A stretch of 64,000 bases of DNA from an uncultured Oscillospiraceae bacterium. GTDB taxonomy: Bacteria > Bacillota > Clostridia > Oscillospirales > Oscillospiraceae. The position numbers and the translations under genes were made by a program. The DNA lies in contig CAJUAS010000003.1 in the NCBI GenBank assembly GCA_910584395.1, positions 1-64,000 on the forward strand. Reading direction: 5' to 3'. The number at the start of each line of letters is the position of its first letter. Positions within the stretch are counted from its first letter, which is position 1. The notes below the pieces were generated by a model, which saw only the letters and a program-made list of their open reading frames with translations, was not told where the DNA came from and did not search any database. Of this stretch, positions 1 to 9,843 are shown one piece after another.

Positions 1-98
1 CCCTGTGCGACGGCGCGCAGTCCATTACGCCCCAGCAGTTTGACGCGCTGATGCCCAAATTGTCCGCGGTGGCGGCCTGCGTGGGACGGGAAGTCTGA
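1..98 (+). CDS. aroF: DAHP synthase, C-terminal end (partial)
   Basis: Last 31 codons of a gene entering from the left edge, ending in TGA at 96-98. The readable tail contains DGAQSITPQQFDALM and finishes VGREV, which resembles the C-terminus of AroF-type 3-deoxy-7-phosphoheptulonate synthases (first step of the shikimate pathway). The next gene starts two bases after the stop and is tyrA, a common aroF partner. The family call rests on this short tail plus context, so it is moderate. Confidence 0.6.
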   Translation, partial: LCDGAQSITPQQFDALMPKLSAVAACVGREV

Positions 99-99
99 C

Positions 100-981
100 A
101 TGGAGAAAAAAACCATAGCGGTCGTCGGCCTTGGTTTGATCGGCGGCTCGCTGGCGATGGCCCTGCGGGGATTTGAGGACTATCGGATCATAGGCGTTGC
201 CCGTCGGCAAGAGACCGTGGACTATGCCAACGCTCACGGGGTAGGGGATATGGCTGCCACAGAGGCGACGGAGGTCATCCGCAAGGCGGACGTGACTTGG
301 CTCTGCCTTCCGCCCCAAGGGATCTTGGACTTTTTGGAGACCTACAAAAACGATTTCAAGCCGGGGAGCTTGGTCACCGATGTGTGCGGCGTTAAAACTG
401 CCATTGTGGACGGGGCGAAGTGCCTGCCGCCCTCGGTGGATTTTATCGGTTGTCATCCCATGGCGGGGAAGGAGGTCTCCGGCATCACCCATGCCGAGGG
501 GACATTGTTCCGAAACGCCCACTTTATCATCACCCCCCGGAAAGGGAACACCGCCGAACATCTGGAGCTGATGAAAAGAATGGGGGAATACATGGGATTT
601 CGGGATGTTGTGACCGCGACGCCCCAGCAGCACGACGTCATCATTGCCTACACCAGTCAGGTGATGCACGTCATGGCGGCAGCGGTCTGCGATGATCCCG
701 ACCTCTTTGACTGCAAGGGCTTCGAGGGCGGTTCTTTCCGGGACTGCACCCGTGTGGCGGCGTTGGACGTGCCCTTGTGGACACAGCTGTTTTCCCTTAA
801 CGCCCCGGCGCTCTGCAAGGTCATCCGGACCTTGGAGGACAATCTGCGTTCCTACCGCACGGCCATCGAAAGCGGCGACCGGACAAAACTGGCGGAAAAG
901 CTGGAATACTCCGCGGCCCGCAAGCGGCAGATGAATCTGGAAGGCCCGCCGCGGGGGGACAGCTATAAGCCGGAAGGCTAA
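100..981 (+). CDS. tyrA: Prephenate dehydrogenase
   Basis: Converts prephenate to 4-hydroxyphenylpyruvate in tyrosine synthesis, cytoplasmic. The 293-residue protein opens with a Rossmann nucleotide-binding motif GLGLIGG (residues 10-16) and carries CHPMAGKE, which holds the family's conserved active-site histidine. Length matches the monofunctional enzyme without a chorismate mutase domain or a clear C-terminal ACT domain. It starts directly after the upstream aroF stop, so the two are probably one aromatic-biosynthesis operon. It converges on clpC and ends at a strong bidirectional terminator. Confidence 0.92.
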   Translation: MEKKTIAVVGLGLIGGSLAMALRGFEDYRIIGVARRQETVDYANAHGVGDMAATEATEVIRKADVTWLCLPPQGILDFLETYKNDFKPGSLVTDVCGVKTAIVDGAKCLPPSVDFIGCHPMAGKEVSGITHAEGTLFRNAHFIITPRKGNTAEHLELMKRMGEYMGFRDVVTATPQQHDVIIAYTSQVMHVMAAAVCDDPDLFDCKGFEGGSFRDCTRVAALDVPLWTQLFSLNAPALCKVIRTLEDNLRSYRTAIESGDRTKLAEKLEYSAARKRQMNLEGPPRGDSYKPEG

Positions 982-987
982 AAGGAC

Positions 988-1026
988 AAAAAAGCGGCTG
1001 ACGGAAGCTCCGTCAGCCGCTTTTTT
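988..1026. terminator. Bidirectional intrinsic terminator, tyrA / clpC
   Basis: Perfect 12-bp stem (994-1005 with 1009-1020) with a 3-base loop, flanked by six A on the left and six T on the right. It therefore works for both tyrA (+) and the convergent clpC (-). Confidence 0.9.
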
Positions 1027-1035
1027 GAATTTGTT

Positions 1036-3492
1036 TTACACGCCTACCACGGTGATGCCCTTGTCGTCGGCGGTGGCGGTGAGGGAAGTGATGGGCTTCA
1101 TATAACTGTCGATGAGCCGGGTGGCGATGGGATCCTCCAGCTCCTTTTGAATGAGGCGGCGGAGGTTGCGCGCGCCGTAGACAGCGGAGTAGGATTTATT
1201 GACCAGATAGTCGGTCACATCCTCACCGCAGGTGAAGGTGATGCCCTTGTTGGTCATCACGTCCCGCAGCTCCTTCAGCATCAGTTCGCAGATGTCCTTG
1301 AAGTTTTCCTTGGAGAGTTGGTTGAAGTAGACGATCTCGTCTACGCGGTTCAAAAACTCCGGACGGAGGAAATCCTCCAGAGCTTTCATGGCCCGATCCT
1401 TGCCCTGCTGGTTGGCGGTGTGGCCAAAGCCCACCGAGCCGGATGCCTTGTTGCTGCTGCCGGCGTTGGAGGTCATCACGATGACGGTGTTTTCAAAGTT
1501 GACCACCTTGCCGTGGGCGTCGGTGATGCGGCCGTCGTCCAGAATTTGCAGAAGGATGTTCATCACGTCGGGGTGAGCCTTTTCGATCTCGTCAAAGAGA
1601 ATGACGCAGTAGGGCTTGCGGCGCACCTTTTCGGTGAGCTGGCCTGCGTCGTCGTAGCCTACATAGCCGGGAGGAGAGCCAACGATGCGGGAGACGGAAT
1701 GCTTCTCCATAAACTCGGACATATCCAGACGGATCAAACTGTCCGGGGTGTTGAAAAGGTCGGCGGCAAGCTGCTTGACCAGCTCGGTCTTGCCCACGCC
1801 AGTAGAACCGACAAAGATAAAGGAGACCGGCTTTTTCTTGGGAGAGATGCCCACACGCCCGCGGCGAACGGCGTTGGCCACGGCGTGTACGGCTTCATCC
1901 TGACCGATGATATGGGCCTTGAGACGATCCTCCAACTGGGCCAGACGCTGATATTCCTGCTCTTGGATCTGGCTGGCGGGAATTTTCGTCCACAGCTCAA
2001 TGACCCGGGCCAGATGCTCGGCGGTGAGGGGAGGGGTAAGCATAGGCTCTAACGAGGCTTTTTCCTCGTTGAGGCGCACCTCAATGCTGCGAAGCTCCGC
2101 CATACGCTGGTAGGCCCTCTGATCCATCTCGTCGGAGGTGGGCTCGGCGGTGACGACAGCGGTGCTTACCGCGCCGGGGGCGGCGGAAGCGGCAGGGGCT
2201 GCGTCGCCGCCGGCCGGGGCGGGGGACGGGGTGCGCGCCTTGTTGGCGGAGGCCAGAATGACCTCCCTCTCCTTGGCGATATCCGCCAACTCCTTTTCAA
2301 TGGCGGTGGTGCGGGCCAGTGCCTTGTTGTGCAGGTTCACGTCAGAGCAGGCCTCGTCGATCAGGTCGATGGCCTTGTCGGGGAGAAACCGGTCGGTGAT
2401 GTAGCGTTCGGACATGGTGACCGCCAGACGGGCCATCTCCGGGGAAATGCGTACTTTGTGGAAGGTCTCGTAGTAGGGAGCGATACCCTTAATGATCTCT
2501 ACGGTGTCCTCCACAGACGGTTCATCCACCATGACGGGCTGGAAGCGGCGCTCCAGAGCGGAATCCTTCTCAATGTACTTGCGGTATTCCGTGAGGGTAG
2601 TTGCGCCAATGACCTGAATTTCCCCGCGGCTCAGGGCGGGCTTGAGGATGTTGGCGGCATTCATAGAGCCTTCGGCGTCTCCCGCGCCCACCAGATTGTG
2701 TACCTCGTCAATGACCAGAATAATGTTGCCCAGCTTGCGGATCTCTTCAATAAGGCCCTTCATACGGCTTTCAAACTGGCCGCGGAATTGCGTCCCCGCC
2801 ACCAAGGCGGTCAGATCCAGCAGATAGACCTCCTTGTCCAACAGCTTATAGGGAACGTCCTTATTGTGAATACGCATGGCAAGCCCCTCGGCGATGGCGG
2901 TCTTGCCCACGCCCGGCTCACCGATGAGACAGGGATTGTTCTTCTGGCGGCGGTTGAGGATCTGGATGGTGCGGCTCAGCTCCTGCTCCCGGCCGACGAG
3001 GCGATCCAGCTTGCCGTCAGCGGCCTTTTGGGTCAGGGAGATACAGTAGTTCTCCAAAAACTTGCGTTTGGGAGAACGCTCGCCCTTGGCGCGTGTCGCT
3101 CCGCCGCCCCGCTGCTCGCCGGGAGCGGATTCGTCCTTGTCCTCGCCTTTGGACGCACTGTCAGACGGCGCGCCGCCAAAGAGCTTGTTGAGGAAGGGGA
3201 AGGTGGCCGTGCGGCCCTCCTCAGCGTCATCCTCGTCTTCGTCTTCGCTTTGGGGCATAAGGCCGTCCAACCCCTCTGCACCGCCAAAGGCGGACAGCAT
3301 CTCGGTGGTGATGCCGTCCAGATCCTCCTCGGTAATGCCCATTTTCTTCATCATGTCCTCAACAGGGCCGATATGAAGCTCTTTGGCGCATTTCAGACAG
3401 AGACCCTCGTTTTTCGTCTCGCCGTTTTCAATTTTTGTGATGAACACCACGGCAGGGTTCTTGTGGCATCTGGAACACAATGTAGGCTGCAT
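1036..3492 (-). CDS. clpC: ClpC-type AAA+ unfoldase with McsA-like zinc finger
   Basis: Class I Clp/Hsp100 ATPase, expected to unfold substrates and feed them to ClpP. 818 residues from the ATG at 3492, chosen because AAAGGAG lies just upstream; an in-frame GTG/ATG-like extension further up has no ribosome site. Domain 1 has Walker A GEPGVGKT (191-198) and Walker B ILVIDEVH (258-265). Domain 2 has GSTGVGKT (562-569) and [11 protein letters not shown]. The usual paired Clp N-domains are missing. In their place is a short treble-clef type finger with C6, C9, C32 and C35, resembling the N-terminus of McsA, followed by an acidic, low-complexity linker to about residue 150. The middle domain carries an Ala/Pro-rich insert near residues 420-455. 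No ctsR, mcsA or mcsB gene is adjacent. Confidence 0.88.
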   Translation of the reverse strand: MQPTLCSRCHKNPAVVFITKIENGETKNEGLCLKCAKELHIGPVEDMMKKMGITEEDLDGITTEMLSAFGGAEGLDGLMPQSEDEDEDDAEEGRTATFPFLNKLFGGAPSDSASKGEDKDESAPGEQRGGGATRAKGERSPKRKFLENYCISLTQKAADGKLDRLVGREQELSRTIQILNRRQKNNPCLIGEPGVGKTAIAEGLAMRIHNKDVPYKLLDKEVYLLDLTALVAGTQFRGQFESRMKGLIEEIRKLGNIILVIDEVHNLVGAGDAEGSMNAANILKPALSRGEIQVIGATTLTEYRKYIEKDSALERRFQPVMVDEPSVEDTVEIIKGIAPYYETFHKVRISPEMARLAVTMSERYITDRFLPDKAIDLIDEACSDVNLHNKALARTTAIEKELADIAKEREVILASANKARTPSPAPAGGDAAPAASAAPGAVSTAVVTAEPTSDEMDQRAYQRMAELRSIEVRLNEEKASLEPMLTPPLTAEHLARVIELWTKIPASQIQEQEYQRLAQLEDRLKAHIIGQDEAVHAVANAVRRGRVGISPKKKPVSFIFVGSTGVGKTELVKQLAADLFNTPDSLIRLDMSEFMEKHSVSRIVGSPPGYVGYDDAGQLTEKVRRKPYCVILFDEIEKAHPDVMNILLQILDDGRITDAHGKVVNFENTVIVMTSNAGSSNKASGSVGFGHTANQQGKDRAMKALEDFLRPEFLNRVDEIVYFNQLSKENFKDICELMLKELRDVMTNKGITFTCGEDVTDYLVNKSYSAVYGARNLRRLIQKELEDPIATRLIDSYMKPITSLTATADDKGITVVGV

Positions 3493-3645
3493 GATTTTTC
3501 TCCTTTGATGACCGCACGCTGGGCGGGGCTGAAAAATATCTTGGGGCGAGTGTACCACACATTTATGAACATATTGTTAAGTTATAAGACTGATGTATGG
3601 GCCAAATTGTTCCCGCAGAGGGAGAAAACGCGGGTTTTGGTCACA

Positions 3646-4329
3646 TCAGGCGGGAGAGAAAAAGGCCGAAACGGGATTGATCTCCACCAAAAACTTGCAG
3701 AGGTAGGTTTTTTCCACCACCTCAGGGGAGAAGAGACTGCGCGAGGAGATGCCGAGAACGGTGACCACCACAAATAGCACCAGCACACCCTTTATAAGGC
3801 CGATCAGTCCGCCGCCCAGACCGTTGCAGAAGTGGAGGCCCGGCAGCTTTGCCACCAGATCCAGCGCGTGGAGAAGCAGGGTCAGCAGCACGAAGAGCAC
3901 AACGAAAGCCACGGCGAAAAGAATGTGGTGGGCCAACTGCTCCGCCACGCGGTTGGCGGCGATGGCATACATTCCCGAGAGATCCAAGCTGCGGCTGAAC
4001 TGGCCAATGGCATCCTCGACAGAATCGGCGCACCAAGCATAGATGCCGCCCATCTCCCGCAAGGCATCCCATGGATTTGCAGGAACGATATCATCGTAGT
4101 GGGTCGTCATGTAATCATTGACGTTTTCCTCAATGACTGCCGCTAACTTGGGCTGGAGCGCCTTGGCCACGGGGGGCGCGGCGGTGTCGGCGATAAAGTT
4201 TGCCCCCACCAGAGAGAGGATGACCACCACAAGACCGCACAAAGACAGGATCAGACCCTTGCGCCAGCCCCGCCAGAGGAAGAAGGAAAGGATCGCCAAG
4301 ATCACAAGATCGTAAAGAATGGGAAGCAT
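3646..4329 (-). CDS. CvpA family membrane protein
   Basis: 227-residue integral membrane protein. The N-terminus (about 1-50) holds two hydrophobic segments with the WRGWRKGLI loop typical of CvpA/YshB proteins, and two more membrane segments lie near residues 130-215. An amphipathic soluble stretch of about 70 residues lies between them, as in the family. The precise role is unsettled; E. coli CvpA is linked to colicin V production and bile tolerance. A good AGGAGG site precedes the ATG. It is the last gene of the operon that starts with the methyltransferase gene. Confidence 0.75.
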   Translation of the reverse strand: MLPILYDLVILAILSFFLWRGWRKGLILSLCGLVVVILSLVGANFIADTAAPPVAKALQPKLAAVIEENVNDYMTTHYDDIVPANPWDALREMGGIYAWCADSVEDAIGQFSRSLDLSGMYAIAANRVAEQLAHHILFAVAFVVLFVLLTLLLHALDLVAKLPGLHFCNGLGGGLIGLIKGVLVLFVVVTVLGISSRSLFSPEVVEKTYLCKFLVEINPVSAFFSPA

Positions 4330-4352
4330 AGCAAAGACCTCCTAATGTCAAA

Positions 4353-5546
4353 TCAGTTGGGGAGTTGAAGCCAAGCGGTGTCCTGCCCGGCCAAAAACGC
4401 AGAGCCGTTCTCTAACAGAACTACGCGGGACGCGCTGCTTGTATTCTCCACGGTGGCGTACAGCTCCAGATCGCGGGTGTAGATGTCCAACTGCTGGGCG
4501 GTGAGGACAGCGATATATTTTCCCGCCGCGCTCAGATCCAAAATGGGGCGGCTGCTCTCCAGAGAGCCAAGGAGCGTGCCGGAGCGGTCAAAGACCTCCA
4601 AGGTGGTCTGGCTGCCGGACTGGTACTTGCCGGTGAGGATGGCAAAGGAATCGGAACAGCCAAGGGAATAGCGCTTGAGGTAGCGGTCAGACCAGTCGGC
4701 CTCCCCGGTCTGCTGCAGAGCGTTGTCAGCGGCCAGCGCGGCGTATTCCGCCATGACGCGAACGCCGTTTGCATCCCATACAACGTCCAGCGGGAGACGG
4801 TTGCCAAGCGACCAAACAGCGGAGGGGACGGGGTTTTCGGGGTCAATATCGGCAATGGTATAGCGGGCCAAGGTGCAGTTAAACAGGTGCTCCTGCGCCC
4901 CGGCGGTGACCACCAGAACATCGCGCCCATCCGGGGAGGTGACTGCGTCCAACGCAAAGGAAGAGGACAATCGCAGATCCAGCAGGGGAGAAAAGCTGCT
5001 GTTGTAAACGGTGACCACGCCCTTATAGCCGCTGGAGCGGGTGACAACAGACAAAGAGCCGTTGACGCCCAGCCGGGCGCTGAGGATCGTGCCGTTGTTT
5101 TCTAAGGTAAAAACCTGCGCCCGGTCACGGTACACTGCCAGAAAAGTGCCCCCTGCGTCATAGACCACGGCGGTATCTTTGTTGACCTGACAAACCGGGT
5201 GGGCCATGGTGACGGTGTCCTCCACATAGGCCACACCGCCGGGACTGTAAAGGCGGACGCCCGTCTGAGAGACAGACAGGAGATCGCCGCCGCAGGCGGT
5301 CAGGGTGAGAGACTGCCCTCCTTGATAAGAGAAGCTCTCGCACACGCCGGTGTCCGATTTGGCGAGGGTGCGGTAGGTGTACCAGCGGCGCAGGGCGTCG
5401 AAGTTCAGCCGATCCCGGTTGACCACCAGAAAGACCGCGAGCGCGGCCAACGCCAACGTCACCACAGAGGCAATGAGGCGCACCAGCAGATGTGGTCGCC
5501 GCCTTTTAGGCGGCTCTTGATCTGTTTTTTTAACTTCTCGTATCAT
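4353..5546 (-). CDS. DUF5711-type membrane-anchored protein
   Basis: 397 residues. A basic N-terminus (KRRRPH) is followed by a single membrane helix (about 22-42), and the rest is a secreted-side domain. That domain is made of repeated beta-rich units of about 40 residues (phrases such as VYDAGGTFLAVY, VFDRSGTLLGSL), which looks like a WD40/PQQ-like propeller. I recognise the pattern of the clostridial DUF5711 family; function is unknown. It overlaps truA by four bases (ATGA), so translation is probably coupled. Confidence 0.65.
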   Translation of the reverse strand: MIREVKKTDQEPPKRRRPHLLVRLIASVVTLALAALAVFLVVNRDRLNFDALRRWYTYRTLAKSDTGVCESFSYQGGQSLTLTACGGDLLSVSQTGVRLYSPGGVAYVEDTVTMAHPVCQVNKDTAVVYDAGGTFLAVYRDRAQVFTLENNGTILSARLGVNGSLSVVTRSSGYKGVVTVYNSSFSPLLDLRLSSSFALDAVTSPDGRDVLVVTAGAQEHLFNCTLARYTIADIDPENPVPSAVWSLGNRLPLDVVWDANGVRVMAEYAALAADNALQQTGEADWSDRYLKRYSLGCSDSFAILTGKYQSGSQTTLEVFDRSGTLLGSLESSRPILDLSAAGKYIAVLTAQQLDIYTRDLELYATVENTSSASRVVLLENGSAFLAGQDTAWLQLPN

Positions 5547-6292
5547 AAGACATCCTCTTCATACCAGAGTTCAGACATATAAAGTCCGCCCGGCGGTGCG
5601 GTCGGCCCTGCGGCGGTACGGTTTCTGGCCTCCATAATGCCGGGGAGATCATCGGGGGAGAGCTTGCCCTCAGAGGCGTAAACGCAAGTGCCCACCATGG
5701 CCCGCACCATATTATAGAGGAAACCGTTGGCGCAGACCTTGCATTCGATCAGATCCCCCTGACGGGTGATGTTGAAGTAGTAGACAGTGCGAACGGTGGT
5801 CTTGGTCTCTGTGCCCACGCTGCGAAGGGCGGCAAAGTCGTGGGTGCCCACCATTTGCCGGGCGCAGGCTTGCATGATGTCCTCGTCCAGCCGCTTGGGG
5901 TAAAACCACGCCCGGTCTACAAAAAAGGCGTTGCGGATGCGGGAGTTGTAAATGCGGTAGGTATACTCCTTTTTCAAGCACGAACCGATGGCGTTAAAAT
6001 CCTCGCTCACCTCGGTGGCCCGGGTGACTACGATGTCGTCAGGCAGCCGGGTGTTCACCGCCAGCGGAAGGCGGTCGCAGGGGATGGAGGAGGAGGTGTG
6101 AAAGTTGGCTACATATTTGAGGGCGTGTACCCCCGCGTCGGTGCGCCCCGCGCCCACGCACTTTACCGGGTGACCTACCACCGAGGACAAAGCCTTTTCC
6201 AGAGTGGATTCCACCGTCACGCCGTTTTTCTGGATCTGCCAGCCGTGATAAGCCGTGCCCACATACATTAAACTCAAAGCGATGTTTCTCAT
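5543..6292 (-). CDS. truA: tRNA pseudouridine(38-40) synthase
   Basis: Isomerises uridines 38-40 of the tRNA anticodon stem. 249 residues, the normal TruA length. The catalytic aspartate is D52 in GAGRTDAGVHA. The ATG at 6292 is preferred over longer frames because GGTGGTGAG precedes it and family similarity begins with MRNIALSL. It starts five bases after ecfT ends; the ecfT-truA linkage is common in Firmicutes (also in the Bacillus subtilis ribosomal region). Confidence 0.93.
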   Translation of the reverse strand: MRNIALSLMYVGTAYHGWQIQKNGVTVESTLEKALSSVVGHPVKCVGAGRTDAGVHALKYVANFHTSSSIPCDRLPLAVNTRLPDDIVVTRATEVSEDFNAIGSCLKKEYTYRIYNSRIRNAFFVDRAWFYPKRLDEDIMQACARQMVGTHDFAALRSVGTETKTTVRTVYYFNITRQGDLIECKVCANGFLYNMVRAMVGTCVYASEGKLSPDDLPGIMEARNRTAAGPTAPPGGLYMSELWYEEDVL

Positions 6293-6297
6293 GCCGC

Positions 6298-7116
6298 TCA
6301 CCACCCGAAGCGGCCCAGCACGCCGACGCCTACGCAAAGGGTGAGGGTGGCGGCGAGGACGACATAGTCGTTGAAGCCGAAGCGGAGGACTTTGAGCCGG
6401 GTGCGGCCCTCGCCGCCGTGGTAACAGCGGCACTCCATCGCCACCGCCAGCTCGTCGGCCCGGCGGAAGGCGGAGATGAACAGAGGCACCAGAAGCGGCA
6501 CGAGAGATTTTGCTTTTTGAATGAGATTTCCCGTTTCAAAATCCGCGCCCCGGGCCTTTTGGGCGGACATGATCTTGTCTGTCTCCTCAATGAGGGTGGG
6601 GATGAACCGCAGGGCGATGGACATCATCATGGCCAGCTCGTGAATGGGCAGATGGAGCTTTTTCAGCGGGCCGAGGAGCATCTCCAGACCGTCGGTAATG
6701 AGGATGGGAGAGGTGGTATAGGTCAAAAGGAAGGTACACAGCACCAGCATCACAATCCGCAAGACCATAAAAGCGGCGGCGCGGAGGCCGGCGGGGTAGA
6801 CGGTGAAGATCCAAAAGGACAGCAGAGGCGTTTCCCCCTCTGTGCCGGGGGTGTAAAAAAGATTCAAAAGGCCGGTGACGACAGCGATGAAAATAATGGG
6901 CTTCAAGCCCTTGAGCATGACCTTCAGTTTGATTTTAGAAACGGCGATCGAGCCAAGCAGAACAGCAAGCAAAATACCGTAGGTCAGCACGCCTTTCGCC
7001 ATAAAGAGGGCGACGATATATAAAACGGTAAATAGGAGCTTGGTGCGGGGATCAAGGCGGTGGACGGGAGTATCACCGGGGAAATACTGCCCCAGCGTGA
7101 TGTCGCGCATGGCCAT
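6298..7116 (-). CDS. ecfT: ECF transporter transmembrane component T
   Basis: Membrane scaffold of an energy-coupling factor importer; couples the two ATPases to exchangeable vitamin or metal S components. 272 residues with about five to six hydrophobic segments. Two coupling-helix motifs are visible: QKARGADF and the later AMECRCYHGGEGR. No S component is nearby, which fits a group II (shared) module. The ATG directly abuts the ecfA2 stop; a second in-frame ATG lies two codons further in. Confidence 0.9.
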   Translation of the reverse strand: MAMRDITLGQYFPGDTPVHRLDPRTKLLFTVLYIVALFMAKGVLTYGILLAVLLGSIAVSKIKLKVMLKGLKPIIFIAVVTGLLNLFYTPGTEGETPLLSFWIFTVYPAGLRAAAFMVLRIVMLVLCTFLLTYTTSPILITDGLEMLLGPLKKLHLPIHELAMMMSIALRFIPTLIEETDKIMSAQKARGADFETGNLIQKAKSLVPLLVPLFISAFRRADELAVAMECRCYHGGEGRTRLKVLRFGFNDYVVLAATLTLCVGVGVLGRFGW

Positions 7117-7989
7117 TTACTCCGCCTCCTTTCCCAGCGCAGCCAAAACAGCATTTTTGGCTTGCTCTACGGTATAAACAGCGGGGTCAATGTCCGCGCC
7201 AAAAGTGCGCAGGCGGCTGAATACCCGGGTCACTTGAGGCACGCCAAGCCCCATCTTTTCCAGTGCGTGGCCGTGGGCAAAAACCTCTTTGGGCGTGCCC
7301 TGAAAGGGGATCTTCCCCTCGTGGATGACCACCAGACGGTCGGCGGTGCGCGCCATTTCCTCCATGGAGTGGGACACAACGATGATGGTGGCGTTTTTCG
7401 CCTTGTGGTAGGCTTGAATGTTGGACAGCACCTGTTCCACGCCCAGAGGATCAAGGCCGGCGGTAGGCTCGTCCAAAATGAGGACGGAGGGGTCCATGGC
7501 GATGACCCCGGCGATAGCCACCCGCCGCTTCTGCCCGCCGGAGAGGGCAAAGGGGGACTGCTCCAGTACGTCGTCCGGAAGGCCGACGAAGGCGGCGGCT
7601 TCCCGGACGCGGCGGTCGATCTCTTCGCCACTCAGACCCATGTTCTTTGGGCCGAAGGAGATGTCCTTGTAGACGGTTTCCTCAAAAAGCTGATACTCCG
7701 GATATTGGAACACCAGACCCACCTTGAAGCGGGCGGCGCGGGTGAGGGCCTTATCCGACCAGATATCCTCTCCCTCCAGCAGCACCCGGCCGGAGGTAGG
7801 CTTCAAAAGACCGTTGAGGTGCTGAACCAAAGTGGATTTTCCCGACCCGGTGCGGCCGATGATACCCAGATACTCCCCGCGATAGGCGCAAAAATCCACA
7901 TCCACCAGAGCGGCGTGCTGAAAGGGTGTCCCGGCGGAGTAGAGGTGATTCAGTTGTTCCGTTCGGAGAATGGGTTCCAATGCAGTCAA
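7117..7989 (-). CDS. ecfA2: ECF transporter ATPase A2
   Basis: Second ATP-binding subunit of the ECF importer. 290 residues with Walker A GRTGSGKST, the Q-loop in VFQYPEYQLFEETV, signature ALSGGQKRR and Walker B LILDEPTAGLDP. The start is a TTG that overlaps the ecfA1 stop (TTGA). Another TTG at 7980 sits at a better distance from AAGGA and may be the true start. It forms a heterodimer with EcfA1. Confidence 0.9.
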   Translation of the reverse strand: MTALEPILRTEQLNHLYSAGTPFQHAALVDVDFCAYRGEYLGIIGRTGSGKSTLVQHLNGLLKPTSGRVLLEGEDIWSDKALTRAARFKVGLVFQYPEYQLFEETVYKDISFGPKNMGLSGEEIDRRVREAAAFVGLPDDVLEQSPFALSGGQKRRVAIAGVIAMDPSVLILDEPTAGLDPLGVEQVLSNIQAYHKAKNATIIVVSHSMEEMARTADRLVVIHEGKIPFQGTPKEVFAHGHALEKMGLGVPQVTRVFSRLRTFGADIDPAVYTVEQAKNAVLAALGKEAE

Positions 7990-8837
7990 TCCTTTTTCAG
8001 CAGTTGATACAGCGCGGCGGCGCAGTCGTCATCGGTGAGAGCGTCCAGCGGGACGTCCAGCCCCTCTTGCCGAAGCTGCCAGCAAAGCTCTACGGTGTCG
8101 GGGACGGTGAGACCTACCGCTTTCAGCTCCTCCACCTGAGCAAACACCTCTTTCGGCGTGTCGTCCCGGACGATCTTGCCCTTCTGCATGACGATCAGGC
8201 GGTCGGCTTGGGCGGCTTCGTCCATGTGGTGGGTAATCAGGACGATGGTCATTCCGTAATTTTTGTTCAACCCCTTGATGGTCTCAAGGACTTCCCGACG
8301 GCCCACAGGGTCGAGCATGGCGGTGGGCTCGTCCATGACAATGCAGTTGGGCCGCATGGCGATGACTCCGGCGATGGCGATGCGCTGTTTCTGCCCGCCG
8401 GAGAGCAGGTGGGGGGCGTGGGTGGCGTAATCGCTCATGCCCACCATCTCCAGAGCCTCATCCACCCGGCGGCGGATCTCCGCAGAGGGGATACCCAGAT
8501 TCTCGGGGGCAAAGGCCACATCCTCCTCCACCACATTGGCGACGATCTGGTTGTCCGGGTTTTGGAACACCATGCCCACCGCCCGGCGAATGTCCAGCAG
8601 AAGGCTTTCGTCGGCGGTATCCATCCCCTGAACATAGACCTTGCCGCCGCTGGGCAGCAAAATTGCGTTGAGATGCTTGGCAAGGGTAGACTTGCCTGAA
8701 CCGTTATGACCCAGCACCGCCACAAAAGAACCCGGGTCAATGGACAAGGTCACGCCATCCAGCGTAACAGGAGCTTCCCCTTGATCGGCGGCATAGGAAA
8801 AATGGAGGTCTTGTACGTTGATGATCGCATCGGTCAT
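7986..8837 (-). CDS. ecfA1: ECF transporter ATPase A1
   Basis: First ATP-binding subunit of the ECF importer. 283 residues from the ATG at 8837, which has AAGGAGG upstream; a longer frame is possible but lacks a ribosome site. Walker A is GHNGSGKST (43-51), signature LLSGGQKQR, Walker B CIVMDEPTAMLDP. Its ATG overlaps the methyltransferase stop (ATGA), and its own stop overlaps ecfA2. The tight packing indicates one transcript. Confidence 0.92.
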   Translation of the reverse strand: MTDAIINVQDLHFSYAADQGEAPVTLDGVTLSIDPGSFVAVLGHNGSGKSTLAKHLNAILLPSGGKVYVQGMDTADESLLLDIRRAVGMVFQNPDNQIVANVVEEDVAFAPENLGIPSAEIRRRVDEALEMVGMSDYATHAPHLLSGGQKQRIAIAGVIAMRPNCIVMDEPTAMLDPVGRREVLETIKGLNKNYGMTIVLITHHMDEAAQADRLIVMQKGKIVRDDTPKEVFAQVEELKAVGLTVPDTVELCWQLRQEGLDVPLDALTDDDCAAALYQLLKKD

Positions 8838-9706
8838 GCTTTCCCCTCCTTGACCCACCGGCCCGTTGCGCCGCAGGGGAGAACCAGACCGGTATCCTCC
8901 ACGGGAAGGCCCAGCTCATCACTGACGGTGTGACCGCCGAAACGGGGGGTCACAAGGGATTCCAAAATGTACGTCAGCACCGATGGGGCAAGCCCGGTGG
9001 TGTAGGAATTGATGATGAAGAAGAGGGGGTCGTCGCTGAGTACGCCGGAGACCAGCTCCACAAAGGGCCACAGGTTTTCCTCCAGCTTCCAGATCTCCCC
9101 CGAAGGGCCACGGCCATAGCTGGGCGGATCCATGATCACTGCGTCATACTTGCGCCCCCGGCGGATCTCCCGCTCCACGAATTTGCCGCAGTCGTCGATG
9201 ATCCAGCGGATGGGCGCGTCCTCCAACCCGGAGGAGCGGGCATTTTCTCTGGCCCAGCTCACCATGCCTTTGGCGGCGTCCACATGGCAGACGCTTGCCC
9301 CTGCGGCGGCACAGGCGACGGTAGCGCCGCCGGTATAGGCAAAGAGGTTTAGCACCGAAATAGGACGGCCTGCCTTGCGAATGAGGTGGTCGGCAAAATC
9401 CCAGTTGGCGGCCTGTTCGGGAAAGAGACCCGTATGCTTGAAGTTCATGGGTTTAATGTTAAAGGTAAGGCTCTTATAAGAGATCGTCCAGCGCTCAGGG
9501 AGCATTCCCTTGTCCCACTGTCCGCCGCCGGTGGAGGAACGGGTATACCGGGCGTTGGGGGTGCGCCAAGCGGGGTTTTTGCGGGGCGTTTGCCAGATCG
9601 CCTGCGGATCGGGACGTACCAGAGTATACGCCCCCCAGCGCTCTAACTTTTCGCCGCCGCTGCAGTCCAAAAGACGATAGTCGCGCCAGCCGTCAGCTGC
9701 CCACAT
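8834..9706 (-). CDS. Class I SAM-dependent methyltransferase, RlmI/RlmK-like
   Basis: 290 residues. The methyltransferase core has the AdoMet motif VLNLFAYTGGATVACAAAG and the catalytic-type motif VIMDPPSYGRGP (DPPxY), as in the YccW/RlmI family of 23S rRNA cytosine methyltransferases. No PUA domain precedes the core, so the exact target is unknown. The ATG at 9706 is chosen because CGGAGGT lies seven bases upstream; an in-frame ATG at 9727 has no such site. It is first in the operon with ecfA1-ecfA2-ecfT-truA. Confidence 0.78.
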   Translation of the reverse strand: MWAADGWRDYRLLDCSGGEKLERWGAYTLVRPDPQAIWQTPRKNPAWRTPNARYTRSSTGGGQWDKGMLPERWTISYKSLTFNIKPMNFKHTGLFPEQAANWDFADHLIRKAGRPISVLNLFAYTGGATVACAAAGASVCHVDAAKGMVSWARENARSSGLEDAPIRWIIDDCGKFVEREIRRGRKYDAVIMDPPSYGRGPSGEIWKLEENLWPFVELVSGVLSDDPLFFIINSYTTGLAPSVLTYILESLVTPRFGGHTVSDELGLPVEDTGLVLPCGATGRWVKEGKA

Positions 9707-9740
9707 GGTATGCACCTCCGTTTCCATAAAATTTCAGGAT

Positions 9741-9770
9741 ATTATACCACTATATGACCCGCGCCGTCAA
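9741..9770 (-). promoter_or_regulatory. SigA-type promoter of the methyltransferase-ECF operon
   Basis: Read on the minus strand: TTGACG, an 18-base spacer, then TATAAT, about 35 bases before the start codon at 9706. Confidence 0.7.
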
Positions 9771-9843
9771 TGGCGCAAAGCGGAAGATGTATGAGAAATC
9801 CTGACACAGGGCAATTTTAGTGGGAGATACCGGGAGAATGTGC

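Noticed and set aside
2329..3777. Long plus-strand open frame (482 codons) opposite clpC
   Set aside because: It is the antisense of a conserved AAA+ gene in GC-rich DNA, has no domain I recognise and no ribosome site.
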